Assembly (NCBI GenBank): GCA_009746045.1 | Contig: RPFO01000080.1 | Coordinates: forward strand, 3,965,400 to 4,029,399 | DNA: 64,000 nt | DNA from: Mesostigma viride | Taxonomy: Eukaryota > Streptophyta > Mesostigmatophyceae > Mesostigmatales > Mesostigmataceae | Reading direction: 5' to 3' | Part shown: piece by piece, positions 1-11,287 of the stretch | Layout of the letters: every line of letters begins with the position of its first letter | Position numbering within the stretch: the stretch's first letter is position 1 | Position numbers and translations under genes: made by a program | Notes under the pieces: model-generated | The model's input: the letters and a program-made list of their open reading frames with translations, nothing else | Databases searched by the model: none | What the model was told of the DNA's origin: nothing

Positions 1-465
1 GCGCAGCCGACGTTCGAGGACCGGGGTAATCCCTCCCATTGCCTCTCCCCACGTGACCTCGCAGCCCTGGTCCCCAAGGAAATTGGCTGATCACCCCACG
101 GTGCTGCAGGGCCGGGTGGGTCACGTGACTTCTGGCTGTACCGTAACCTGCCCGTTGGATAACTCGCGGATCAGCGTGCACTATATTTGAATTTCTTGCA
201 GGTCGAGCTTCACATCCACGCAAATAGACTACGCTGACGACCCCGTGAAGGCTAAGTAATGCAAGCAGGGTTAATCCTAGCCTGCTGTCTGAAGCCACCA
301 TTAGTGGCGGGAACCTCGAGTAGGTAACCCGCTCGAGGTTCCTTTGACCTGCCTGGGAGACGCTCGTTGGAAAACTTGGAAAATCAGAAGCGGCTGAAGC
401 GCTGTACAAAAAAATATAGATTAGGACCTGATTACGCTTACGATACCGAGTTTTTGGACTACACT
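1..465. other. Left flank without a recognisable gene
   Basis: I see no convincing coding region here. An 11-bp perfect hairpin lies at 310-342 (GGAACCTCGAG / CTCGAGGTTCC, 11-base loop). Nothing else can be assigned. Confidence 0.5.
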
Positions 466-1288
466 GTAAGGTAATCCACCCGGCTAAGGGCCACCTTTTC
501 GGATAACTCTTTGCGGTTTTCGGATAACTCTTTGCGGTTTTCGGTTGTACCTGTCCGTCGGTCCGTTGGATTCACACATCTGACGGTCGTACATCGGTGG
601 GAGAGTAATCGGGCGGGAGAGATGAGCATTCTTGCAAAACTCCTGGCATTGGCAGGGCTGGGCAGATTGTCATCCTGAGCACGGATTTGGAATCAGCGAC
701 ATCGACTTCGCATGGTAAAATTCTTGTTGGGACCGTTTTGGCACGTTTTGGGGGGGGGGGGGGGGGGGGGGGCGGGGAGGCAAAGTCGGGTTAAGGGCCA
801 CCCCTGTTTTTTAGCAGGAAAAAGCAGGGGAAAGCGGGGAAAGGCCTTGGTTACATGGCTAGCGGTTTATTAAATTATTCTGCTCAGCATGCAGCGCATA
901 CACATGGTATGTAACACATGGTGGGCTTCCAGTTTGCTAGCTGCTTCCATTGACGGCTGAGAACCCTGAACTGAAGACGCAGAATAGCTGAGTGACAGAC
1001 TTCGCGAGGGGATGGCAGAAGACACGTCCGGGCATCCAGCATTCTCCCAGAGGATGCTGGATGCTGGCTTAGTTGACTATAGGCACTTTAAAGCCCTCGT
1101 CATCGTCACAATGAAAGACGCCGAGGGCAACGCTCCCAAGGCAACCGACTGTAGAATTGTATCACCGGCGGGTTCCTTCTCGAGGTTGTTCCAGAGGAAA
1201 AATTGAGGGAATGCAGCTGGAACGACTATCAAAAACTGTTTAAGAAAGAGCACGCTACCATCGATGCTTGGAAGCAGCTGCGACAGCT

Positions 1289-1640
1289 GGCCACCTGAAT
1301 TGTGTTCAAGTTTTCAATAAAGTCTTTGCATGGTTGTGTGATTGATGAGCCGTGATTTGCCATGAAGTAGTCTAACTCATTATGGCACATCAAGCGACCA
1401 CATAGGGCCACCTGAATCGTATTCAAGTTTTCAATAAAGTCTTGGCATGGTTGTGTGATTGATGAGCCGTGATTTGCCGTGAACTAGTCTAACTTATTAT
1501 GGCACATCAAGCGACCACATAGGGCCACCCTGAATTGTGCCAAGGTGTGTGGGTGTGTCAAAAGTGTTCGATTGTTGTGTTACTTGCCATATCAAGCAAC
1601 AACATGGAATCATAGATCCATTAAGACATATGAAGTGAGA
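1289..1640. repeat. 117-bp tandem duplication
   Basis: Units begin at about 1289, 1406 and 1523 with ggccacctgaat and contain a shared ttcaataaagtct segment. The first two units are nearly identical and the third is cut short. No coding is apparent. Confidence 0.8.
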
Positions 1641-1706
1641 TCGACAACTATTCTATTGTAGTTGTGAAACAACTAATTTAGTTAGACATTAGTTACTTCC
1701 ATGGTC

Positions 1707-1793
1707 GTGGGCGGGGGCGGGGGCGGGGCGGGGGCGGGGGCGGGGGCGGGGGCGGGGCGGGGGCGGGGGCGGGGGCGGGGGCGGGGCGGGGGG

Positions 1794-1825
<32 letters not shown>

Positions 1826-2186
1826 TGGGTGGGGCTGGGGCTGGGGGCTGTGTGCTGTGTGCTGTGTGCGTGTGCGTGTGCGTGTGCGTGTGCGTGTGCG
1901 TGTGCGTGTGCGTGTGCGTGTGCGTGTGCGTGTGCGTGTGCGTGTGCGTGTGCGTGTGCGTGTGCGTGTGCGTGTGCGTGTGCGTGTGCGTGTGCGTGTG
2001 CGTGTGCGTGTGCGTGTGCGTGTGCGTGTGCGTGTGCGTGTGCGTGTGCGTGTGCGTGTGCGTGTGCGTGTGCGTGTGCGTGTGCGTGTGCGTGTGCGTG
2101 TGCGTGTGCGTGTGCGTGTGCGTGTGCGTGTGCGTGTGCGTGTGCGTGTGCGTGTGCGTGTGCGTGTGCGTGTGCGTGTGCGTGTG
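1707..2186. repeat. GGGGGC array followed by a long (GTGTGC)n microsatellite
   Basis: 1707-1845 is a run of GGGGCGGG-type units that grades into GCGGGC. 1861-2186 is an almost pure hexamer GTGTGC repeat of more than 50 copies. The long ORFs that cross it (Cys-Val, His-Thr, His-Ala and Arg-Val dipeptide runs) are by-products of the repeat. Alternating purine-pyrimidine sequence can form Z-DNA, which is general knowledge and not shown here. Confidence 0.95.
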
Positions 2187-2920
2187 AGCAGGATTGAGTG
2201 TGGGCAAGGGCAAGTGCAAGGGCAAAGTATCTAGAACCTTGATGTCTAATCACTGCAAGAAAATGTCCTCAAATGAGGACATTTTAAAGATGGATACCAT
2301 TTGTAATAACTCACACACGTCAACACATCCATGGGTACGGTATGGAACCATTAACTTTTATGATATGCTCAAGAGTTGAAATGCTTTACATCCATGAAAT
2401 ATGCTCATTATATAATTGTTTACGATTTATGAATGTAGGGGGGTCGTTACACGAGTGACCAAAAAGCACTCTGACAAGTCATGTTCAATGTGCTAAGAAA
2501 GAAGGCATGGCCAGGTCATGGCTGGTCCTGAAAATGCACTGAGGGTGCCCACAACATGTCTACGTTACACCCTCGCTATCCTAGACCCTGCAGCCTGCCA
2601 GGGGGGGGGGCACAAAATGTAACTGGCAGCCAGGGACGATGGTGCAGGCCAAATAGCAGGTGTAAAGCTAGCTCAGTCCAAAGAGTGAAACAAGAAGCAA
2701 ATATTTGCGTAGGCCAAGGTGAGGTCCAAGATTGTCATTAGAGGCTTGGCTGCCACCACGGTGCTAAACCATGATGCTGAAGCCTCGCATTACATATGAA
2801 ACATATTCTGAAAAGAGGCACGTATTGTAACACAATAACAATGTAAACATGACGAGCTCAAGTTTCCAAGCCAGTCTTCATCACTTGGACAAGAGTTATA
2901 GCGTTAGAAACATATGGGCA

Positions 2921-3103
2921 TCTAGTCGCTCTACACGTAAGCCAGCCATAATTTCAATGCACAAGGATATGTACACATTTCCATCACCATTCATCTTCAT
3001 CATCCTGAACGACGAGTTCGAACACGCGGACAAGATAACGGCAGGCTCGAGCTACCATGGTCCGGATTCTCCCGATTTCTGGCCTGCGCTGGTTGTCTCC
3101 TTG
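2921..3103 (+). mobile_element. Short retroposon with fixed 3' end (copy a, 183 bp)
   Basis: The 183-bp insert ends in CTGGTTGTCTCCTTG and is flanked by a perfect 9-bp TSD, ATATGGGCA (2912-2920 and 3104-3112). It contains AGTTCGAACAC, which resembles a pol III B box, so a tRNA-derived SINE is possible. I could not place a good A box. Other copies share the same 3' terminus but differ in 5' extent (copies b to m below). Confidence 0.85.
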
Positions 3104-3408
3104 ATATGGGCAACATCCCAGCAAGCCTTGAAAAGCTTCAGGCAGTATATGTGTTAAATCAAACTACCACATTGCAATTAAACACAGCTACTGCTACTTG
3201 CTGCTGTTTTGACATCGCAAGACCGTTTACCTTTTCAGTGACGCAACGGGAAAAGAAAGCACTGTCCAGCAAACTTCCATAATTCCGCTTTGTCGCCGTT
3301 TACCGAAACAGCGATAACATTTTTGTCGCGAGGGTTTTCTAGCTCCAACTAGGACCAGCCAGCAGCAACCTCTATTGGCACCCGTGATCATTACTATCAT
3401 AATACGCC

Positions 3409-3527
3409 GTCTAGGTCATCTAGTCGCTCTACACGCAAGCCACGAACACGCGGACAAGATAACGGCAGGCTCGAGCTACCATGGTCCGGATTCTCCCGAT
3501 TTCTGACCTGCGCTGGTTGTCTCCTTG
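3409..3527 (+). mobile_element. Short retroposon copy b (119 bp, internal deletion)
   Basis: It has the same 3' terminus as copy a and starts slightly further 5' (gtctaggtcatctagtcgc). The 10-bp TSD is ATAATACGCC (3399-3408 and 3528-3537). About 70 bp of the middle present in copy a is missing. Confidence 0.85.
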
Positions 3528-4025
3528 ATAATACGCCAACCCCTTCAGGGTGACATCCGTTGTCACGACTCGACGGCTTATGGTCGTCATAGGGAATGAA
3601 CGCCGGTTCATATGGAACAGTGAACAAGCTGCTTGTCGTCTGTCGAGCTCTATGCGGAGCACGTAACCTTGTGCAACGATCGTTGCTCAATCCATACGAT
3701 GCAAGTACCGACTGGATACATACGAAGCAACGACCGACAACAAGCAGCTGGAATTACGGCATGGCCTGGAGGCAACCGCTGGCCCTTCCCTTGCAGCTAC
3801 GCCGCCATGCACGTGTTGTTAAATATTCTGGTCATTTCAAACCAAATTGCGCAAAATGCTGGGGGGGGGGGGGGGGGGGGTTCCAGGGGTGGCCCTTAGC
3901 GGGTGTGGCCCTTAGCCGGGTGGATTACCTTACTAATAACTCACGAGCACGTCCCACTACCACCCCTCTATCCTCTTCACCAACCTCCACCCAACCCACC
4001 ACATCACGGAGATCACGACTCACGA

Positions 4026-4097
4026 GTAAGGTAATCCACCTGGTTAAGGGCCACCTGGTTAAGGGCCACCTGGTTAAGGGCCACCTGGTTAAGGGCC
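4026..4097 (+). repeat. Third copy of the GTAAGGTAATCCACC terminus with a 15-bp tandem array
   Basis: GTAAGGTAATCCACC (4026-4040) is followed by four copies of TGGTTAAGGGCCACC. It faces the terminus at 3905-3933 in the opposite direction across a 92-bp spacer. It is therefore either the left end of a second element or part of a fold-back pair. Confidence 0.7.
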
Positions 4098-4485
4098 CTG
4101 ATGGCAGGGCCGTTGGACGCGACAGTCTATTACATCCATGGGCAGGAAATAAGGGATACATTATCAGTGTATATGCCCCAACCGAGCCAACGGATCAAGC
4201 CTCATTCTACCCTTCCCTTTTCAAAATGGCCGCTGACCTTATCTCACAGGGGTTCAAAATTGTGTTGATGGGCGATTTCAATATAGATCTGGATGAACAC
4301 CCCCCTATACGCACAGCGGCCTTCAGTAAACAGATCCTGGACCTGAACTTACAGGACGTCATCCGCTCACGAGACCACGGGCCCACTTGGCTGGCCACAC
4401 GTTTAAATGTACGCACTACTCGTCGTCTTGATAAAATCTACATCACTCCCACGTGGGCGGACCTGGTTTGCTACGCATCGAAAAA
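4098..4485 (+). pseudogene. LINE ORF2 apurinic-endonuclease (EEP) domain fragment
   Basis: The translation contains YIISVYAPTEP, a hydrophobic beta strand and GDFNID, followed by DLNLQDVIR and RRLDKIYI. This is the order typical of the endonuclease/exonuclease/phosphatase domain at the N-terminus of LINE ORF2, where the GDFN Asp and Asn are active-site residues. In a live LINE the domain nicks target DNA for target-primed reverse transcription. Here it lacks its N-terminal part, which is replaced by the 15-bp repeat array. It ends at a fold-back junction near 4485, after TWADLVCYAS. No reverse transcriptase follows, so this is a dead fragment. Confidence 0.8.
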
Positions 4486-4661
4486 AATATTCTCCGTTTG
4501 TTTAAGCGGGGAATGCCGGGGCCCCGGGCGGAGTTGGTGTGATGGGCCAGGGTAACGATGAGTGGGTAGTGATCAGAAAAATTAACAGAACGGTCGACCG
4601 ATGCGTAGCAAACCAGGTCCGCCCACGTGCATGGGAGTGATGTAGATTTTATCAAATCCAA
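4486..4661 (-). pseudogene. Inverted continuation of the same LINE endonuclease
   Basis: Read on the minus strand, this stretch repeats about 50 bp of the preceding fragment (WADLVCYAS) and then continues into SDHYPLIVTL. SDH is the C-terminal catalytic signature of EEP domains (His general base). The two halves therefore overlap and point towards each other. The minus copy has a 4-base insertion (atgc) in the overlap that breaks the frame. Confidence 0.75.
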
Positions 4662-5730
4662 CTGCAGCAGTCGGTGTAGCTACCCTTACTGGCTCTCCAC
4701 GACTGCCAGCGTGTCATGATCTCAAAGTAGTACTCGTTGGATCCATCATCGGACGCTCCAGATTGTCGGAGGCTAACGTTTTAACTTTTTTCATTTTGCC
4801 TTCGTATATCGTCCGCCAGTAGGTGTTTGTTTAAGGGTTCTGGCTCGCAAACTCATGAGTTAAAAACTGAGTGAAGTTGCGGCCTCGCCAAAGAATTGGT
4901 TTCCGAGTCGGGGTAAAATTGGCTCTTTTTTAGCAAATTTAGCAAATTAGCAAACTAGCGGAAGGCGGGGGCCGAGATTAATTAAGAGGTACCACGAAAT
5001 TAAATAAGACGCATACCTCTATCGAGATATATGTTCGGAGGCGAATTTCTATTGGCGTTAATTTGTACTATTGTACGACAGCTGTCAAGGGTGACGGCAT
5101 GTACTGAAATCGCGGATACTTTCTAGATCGATTGCGCATTCGACGGTTAAAAGGCAGAGCTGCGGTTGAAAGTACAGTACGTGGGGGGGACGGTGTTACA
5201 ACGGCCGGGGGGGGGACGCAGTTATGGGGGGGGGGACGGTGTTACAACGGGGGGGGAACGCACTTATGGGGGGGGGGAACGGTGTTATCGGGGAAATGGA
5301 CCAAAGAGGTGAGAGGGGAAATGAGTATCAGCGAATCGTTAATGGGGGAACGGTGTTACACCGGGGGGAGTCGCAGTTGTCAGTTTCAAACCGAATATCT
5401 ATTGGACCGTAGTTCTAGGAAATTGTAGATGGCGATTAGTTCGGCACTTCCGGGCGTCAGGCCCAGTAAGGTCCAGGTGGAAGTTTAGACACCTTGCAAT
5501 CACAGAATAGCGGTTACAGGGATATTATTTAATGGAAATGGCCGACACGTTGGAAACTGATTGCGGTTACAAACCTTACGTCGTGTGTGATTGGCTGGAT
5601 ACTAACGGGGCACGAAGACCAAAGGCAGAAGGAGCGGCCACGCGTCACGTGCGATTCGTGTGATTGACAGGATACACGCGAATATAGGTGTGTGAACGAA
5701 GGGACAAAAAGAAAACGAAAGGCCGACACC
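4662..5730. other. Intergenic stretch with G-rich repeats
   Basis: 4662-5130 shows nothing I can name. 5180-5375 has four or five copies of a ggggggacggtgttac type motif separated by G runs. The 98-residue ORF across it (5132-5428) follows the repeat and is not credible as a gene. 5430-5730 would be the 5' flank of the coiled-coil ORF. Confidence 0.5.
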
Positions 5731-6501
5731 ATGGCGGCGATGAAAAATCTGGTGCAACAAGACCTCTTCAAGGACCTCGTTGGAAAAGTAAACAAGCAGC
5801 GAGTCGACTTAACTAACGCCATCAGGGACAAAAAGCTTAATCTGGACCGTGCCAACGAAGGAGTACAAGTACAAACAAAGAATGTAAATGCGGCTAAGGC
5901 AAGGTATCATGAACTCAAGACAAGGGAGGAAAAGCTCTGCGAGGAGAAAGTGAAAAAGGCGTACGAGACAACCGTAGAACCCCAACTCAAGACGCTAGAG
6001 CGGCTGAAAGTCGCGTTATGCAAAAAGGAACAACTGTGGGAGGGGGTGGTCAAACATGCAACAAATGAGGTGCTGTCGACACTTGAGACAATAGGGCCCC
6101 TTCTCTCCAACGCAATCAATAAAGGGGCAGCGGTGGATAGCGTGGATCTGACGGGGTCCCAGGCGGACGAGGATGAATTATTGAACTCCGTTTTGTCTGC
6201 TGCCGGCAAGCTTGCTGGGGGGTCATCTGTAACCCCATCATCATCAACACAAACGTCCACAAAACAACATGGCCAAGACCAAAACGCCGGCAAGTCGCCC
6301 TGGCCCGGCAAGGGGACTAAACGATCCCTCGATTTTGACGAACGCAATGAGGAAACGCCTGCTTTTGAGCCGTCGCCAGATGACGACCCCGTCCATGACG
6401 ACCACGCCGGCCCAGCACCCGCCAACGACGCCGGACCACCTAGTTCATCCCAAAGAACGGGACTCGATGGATCCAGCACATGCGAACCTCCAGATTCTTG
6501 A
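5731..6501 (+). CDS. Coiled-coil protein of unknown function
   Basis: The ORF encodes 256 residues. I prefer the ATG at 5731 (cacc before ATGG, a good Kozak context) over the in-frame ATG at 5692. Residues about 1-150 are rich in Lys, Glu, Leu and Gln with heptad-like spacing and look like one long coiled coil. Residues 150-256 are Ser/Pro/Asp-rich and probably disordered, with a basic KGTKRSLDF patch. I recognise no catalytic motif. It lies directly upstream of a 5.5-kb transposon, beyond which is the HUH endonuclease gene on the same strand. It may be a second protein or an upstream exon of that transposon-like gene, but no frame runs through. A neighbouring frame ends in a plausible acidic peptide (QILEDDVVPELLKL) at 6535. 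Confidence 0.6.
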   Translation: MAAMKNLVQQDLFKDLVGKVNKQRVDLTNAIRDKKLNLDRANEGVQVQTKNVNAAKARYHELKTREEKLCEEKVKKAYETTVEPQLKTLERLKVALCKKEQLWEGVVKHATNEVLSTLETIGPLLSNAINKGAAVDSVDLTGSQADEDELLNSVLSAAGKLAGGSSVTPSSSTQTSTKQHGQDQNAGKSPWPGKGTKRSLDFDERNEETPAFEPSPDDDPVHDDHAGPAPANDAGPPSSSQRTGLDGSSTCEPPDS

Positions 6502-8339
6502 GGACGACGTTGTGCCTGAGTTACTGAAACTGTGAAACAACACTCTGGGCTCCAACTTGGGTAAAAAGTGGGGAATTGTGGGTAAATCTAGGGTAAATGC
6601 CGGGTAAAAATTTTTTACCCAAAGGTAAAAACAGGGTAAAGGGAATTTGTGGGTAAAAACAGATGAAAAAATTACCCCGTTTTTACCCAGTTTGAACTCG
6701 GTATGCCATAGTGTTGGGCAAAAAGGGGGTAAAGTTTTACCACCTGGTAAAAAACAGGTAATTTCCGTTTTACCCACCAGGTAATTTCGGGGTAAAACTT
6801 TACCCACCAGGTAAACTAGGGGAAAAGAACAATTTACCCATATTTACCCTCTTTTTCCCCGAGTGGGCCGGGTGCAGGTGCAGCCCACCCTGGCCCTCCC
6901 ATCAAATGACATCGAGGCTTGACCTGAAACTTGTTGCACGTTGCTACTAGGATAAAGGGACGGAAAGAATTTCAGCACCGACGGGGGACGGCGAGTTCAG
7001 CAACGGACGGAAGGAATTTCAGCGGCGACGGGCTAACGGAACCCCATAAACGGTCGGCCCACCAATTTGCTGCGTTCTGCGTCGCGGCCCAATCACGAAA
7101 TTTCAAATTTTGATGGCCGCGGGATGACGTTATGGCTGTCGCAGCGACCTGTTTAGTTGGTCGTCCCTGATGTGCAGCTACGTTTTCAGTGTTGGAGGGT
7201 TGGAAACGGGGTTTGAAAGGACAAACGCTCAGTTATTTAGTGACGGGTCTTTGGAACTGCTGGACTGTTGGTGCCGTAAGCTCTTGGAGAGGGTTGCTAG
7301 GAAGACGAACTGTCAGGGTAGGATGTGGCACCGGTCTGACGCCTGGTAAAGCTGCGTTTTTTGTTTGCTGGGCTTTTGAACGGTGATGAATGCATATTTT
7401 TGCTTCCAGGCGGTCCATTTCCATTGTGTTCACGCGAGGAGGGGAGAGGGGATAGGGAGGGGCCGTTTGCTTCCCGGGCGGTTCCATGGATCATGTCCCG
7501 CCATATGCACATATGCCACCGTCTTTTGCGCTCGGTTTCCTTTTATTTCGGTTTCGCCGCTTTGGAACGTCGTTTCATGCATTAATATGCTTCGAGGCCG
7601 TCTCTTTGCGTTGTGTTTCCGTCAGCAGCGGGAAAGGAGGCCCGTTTTGCTCGGCCATCACATTCGTTGCGTCTCTTCCCGGATGGGAGGTATGCCTCCC
7701 GCTCTTGGTTGCTGTATTTCGATGGGGAATGCTTTCGAATGCCTTTCCATTCTTTTCCCTGCACCCACGCAGTATTTTTCCGTTGTGTTTCGGTGAGCCA
7801 CGGGAATGGAGTCAGCGTAGGCTTAGCGAGCCTCTCCGGTGCGTCATTCCCTGTCGTGCAGGTGTGTCTTTGTTATTCTAACCGCCAGATCTGTCGTATT
7901 TCGACTTGGAGTGTCATGAAATGTCCATCAACTGATTTGTTGGCAGATTTTGGCTGGGGCAGGTACCGCTTCGGCATGTGCTCCACCATTGGGACATGGC
8001 TGCAACTACCCCAGTCACCTGCCACCCATCTGACTTGGGCCAACTCATCCCCTTTCTTGTGTTTGTTGCTTCTGCATGGGCTGTTTTGAAAGCAGGTATG
8101 CTGCCTGCGGGGGATGGCCCAGACGCGGCGTGGTATCATGAGCATCAAGCGCGGCTAGGCAAACGGCCGGGGATATAAGCTCTGGATGTTGATTTTGATT
8201 TGGTTTTGTAACTTTTGATGATCAGTTTATAAAGGACCGGAAGGCGGCTTTTAATTTTTCCATTCTTCTCCATTTTCCCTTCTAGTTTATGGAGCTCTGC
8301 ACATGCTTCCCTCCTTTATCGAGGATCGCATTAACGAGG

Positions 8340-8890
8340 AGAGCATGGTAGACGGTGTGCCTTACATTGGTTGCTCAAGTAACAATGTGTGTGCCCACGT
8401 CCATGTGTGCATGCTCTCTCCCATTCCCTAGGTTCATGGGACACTAGTTTCCCTCGTGCTTTGTAATATATGGCTAGCTTGTTACCTTGGAATGTGAGTT
8501 ATGTGCGCTGAAATTAAAGCCCATTAGGCGGTGCATGGTATGCGGTGTGCCTTATTGGTTGCTCAACTATGTGTGTGCCCTGCACGTCCATGTGTGCATG
8601 CTCTCTCCCATTCCCTAGGTCCATGGGATGCTAGTTTCCCTCGTGCTTTATAATATATGGCTACCTTGTCACCTTGGAATAAGTTATGTACGATGAAAAC
8701 CAATTAGGCGGTGCATGGTGTGCGGTGTGCCTTGTATTGGTTGCTCAACCATTTGTGTGCTCACGTCCATGTGTGCATACTCTCTCCCATTCCATAGGTC
8801 CATGGGACGCTAGTTTCCCTCGTGCTTTATATAATATGGCTACCTTGTCACCTTGGAATAAGTTATTTACACCGAAAACAAAGTAGGGGG
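8340..8890. repeat. Three tandem copies of a unit of about 175 bp
   Basis: Each unit runs from gcggtgtgcctt through ttggttgctcaa, gcatgctctctcccattcc and tagtttccctcgtgcttt to ggaatnagttatgt. Copies start near 8352, 8534 and 8716 and differ by a few percent plus small indels. Confidence 0.85.
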
Positions 8891-9012
8891 GTGCATGATA
8901 GATATTGGTCGGTGGTTCCAATCATCTTTAGCAATTTGACTTTTTGTAATGTATGAATGCTTAGATGGAGACGTGCCCATATGAATGACTTGGATGTATG
9001 GATGTTAATTAA

Positions 9013-11287
9013 GGGGAGGGGACATGCCTAAAGTGCACTTTTCTGGAAACCACACCTATGCATGTGCTAAAAATCCAATGATGATTGGGGACCATAAATA
9101 TGATAAAAAAATAATTTTCCAGCCACTTGGGGGGGGTACTAGCCCCCAGCATACACCGGTAACGCGCTAAAAATAGAAAAAGACGCTATTTTAGTCACAT
9201 TTTCCCTAGGACAATGGGCAAACATATTGGGACCAAATCATATATTCCCGCATAGTTCCCCCACTTTTGAGAAATTCTACCCAGTTGGGACCAAGAAATA
9301 AGCATGTTTACTCACGTTGATGGATTTCCCGCAAAACAGGTACTTTTTTAATCCAAAAAAAAAAAATCAAATCATAAACACATCATATCATGCTCCACCA
9401 TATATTCCCAAATACTACAGGTGGGGGGGCATGCAGCCCCAAATTTTTAGGTCATTCTGACAAGCGCAGCTCTAGTTGATGGATTTCCTAGGTAGCCACC
9501 TGTGACGAAGCTCAGGGAGGTTTTTTAGTGTATCTTACCACACTAACACCCCTTTATCCATCCAAACCATGCAAAAACTTGCCAAACCACGTGCTGCCAA
9601 CCTCTGCACATATGGTACCTCCTATGTTCAAGGTTTGACGCCATTCTGACAACAACTGCCCATGTTGCAACCATTCCAAGACGGCCACCCACAAAGATGC
9701 TACAAGGAGGTTTTAGTTACCATCTGGCCACTTTAGAATCTCCTTCTTCATCAAAGACCTCTGCAAACTGATCAAAGCGCATATAATTAACTCTTGCATG
9801 CTGACAACTACACATGCTCAAGGTTGAGGGTCATTGTGACAAGAACTGCTCAAGTTGATGGGTTTCCTATATGACCACCTGACAAGGCGCTAAGGACCAC
9901 TCAGTAAGCAGATTGACACAATGACACTTCATATGCCATCCAACATGCACCAAAACCAAGTCAAATATGTTTAGAAAGTAAAATGGGGCGGCCACGCACC
10001 TCATACGCCTTCACCGCCCCTCAAGCATGGCCAGCCTTGCAACTATGTGCATAGCAATAAAGATGGTAGCACCAACATGCCTAACCAGCATTTTCTATGT
10101 TTCTCCCAGGTTAGAGTGGAAGGTTGATTCCAGCCAAGCTAATCAACACAACAACGCCTCCTAAACTGCCCTACCCGCCATGGGCACCAGACAGAGACTA
10201 TGGAGGGCGAGGAACCAAGGAGATCATGGTATGCATAGCTTGCATGCAGTCAACCATGTCAACCATGGTTAGCTCAGCACATTGTAGTCTTGTCACATCA
10301 TCATAACAAGGGAAAGCTCAAATAAACCAATAGTGGCAGCTATCTACATGCAGTCACACAAATGCAATATCTCCATATTTTAATCACTATAACACCTCCA
10401 TCCCTGCACGATGAAATGCAAAGAAGCCATTGGCGGCCCTTCAGCGCATGAGCGCTGGGATGCCGCTGCGAAGAGAGGGTGCGTCACCCTCACACAACAA
10501 GAAGCGTCCATAAGCACAACATCCTTGCTAGAACACGTTTCATGAAATGCCTTAAACCTTCCCGAGAAGGTACAGGCTGCGACTGAAGCGGCCCTGACCA
10601 CAAAATCAACGAAAACGATCTAAAGCTGCCAGGTATTCGACAACACAATGGCAAGGAACGGCGAGCTAGCTGGCGGAAACTGCCCCAAAAGAACGCAAAA
10701 AACTTCGAACAATGAGCTCATAGAAGAAAGCACGGATAGCAGATAACATTCGCGACAAATCTGTACCTTGCCCTCGTAAATTCCTCGCCCAGGCGCGCAA
10801 CAACAGCCGTTCTTCCATTGACAGGTCAGACACGCACTGCGCAGGTCTGAACAATTACTTACCAATAATGGCCGCAAATCTGGCAAAAAGCACCAGCTCG
10901 GTTTAGAATTCGATGCAACCGATATTAATGCCTGCTTCACGGTCAGAACAGCCCCCAAAACCGCGATTTTACAGCCGCTATCATGAATTCTATTTCATTC
11001 CGCGCGACCAAAAAATTCAGATTACCCCCCATGCCGATGGCATAAAAAAACAGCAGCGATATTGTAAACCAGCTGATTTCCGCCACAAACTAACATCATA
11101 AACTCATCGCCTTTAAGATTCTAGTAAAATTTTTGCATTTCGCCTGCCCTAGTGTGGTAGTTTCGCCTGAACGCAGTCGCCATGGCCACTTCCGCAAGGG
11201 GTGCGGGCACCGTGCACGTGAAATTTGTGACCTTCGGTTCCGGCGCGAATTTTTTGGCGCCAAAATATTCGGGCATGTCCCGTCCCC
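9013..11287 (+). mobile_element. TTAA-flanked non-autonomous element, copy A (piggyBac-type ends)
   Basis: The element is 2275 bp with inverted ends GGGGAGGGGACATGCC and its complement with one change, each bordered by TTAA (9009-9012 and 11288-11291). TTAA duplication plus ends starting with G/C runs is the hallmark of piggyBac-like elements. There is no transposase, and the longest ORF (112 residues, minus strand) has no motif. It is nearly identical to copy B at 55055-57327 in the opposite orientation, so both are young. A diverged copy C starts at 22660. Sub-motifs such as gcacggtg..cgcaccccttgcggaagtgg lie near one end. Confidence 0.8.

Larger units (their letters stand above)
466..3933. 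mobile_element. TIR-bounded DNA element, non-autonomous
   Basis: Perfect 29-bp inverted repeats face each other at 466-494 (starting GTAAGGTAATCCACC) and 3905-3933. Inside the ends, the motif TTAAGGGCCACCCCTG at about 790 recurs inverted at about 3884, and both ends carry a run of about 20 G (about 751 and 3861). Just inside the left TIR a 22-bp unit (cggataactctttgcggttt core) is repeated twice. The only ORFs are short. The best, 1012-1206 (+), encodes 64 residues with no recognisable motif. The interior holds satellite tracts and two short retroposons. I see no clear TSD: the flanks read acact and taata. It could be a MITE-like derivative of an unknown superfamily. The TIR is directly visible; the classification is not. 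Confidence 0.6.

Noticed and set aside
1689-2253. Long ORFs of Cys-Val, His-Thr, His-Ala and Arg-Val repeats
   Set aside because: They follow from a stop-free hexamer microsatellite in several frames on both strands; no unique flanking coding sequence.
4098-4661. Twin-priming inversion of a LINE
   Set aside because: In twin priming the inverted part joins at its upstream end; here the downstream ends of the two parts are joined and the parts overlap.
7189-8178. Overlapping ORFs of 60-160 residues inside the 5.5-kb CACTA-like element
   Set aside because: Several frames on both strands are open at once, with no motif and no agreement with splice sites.
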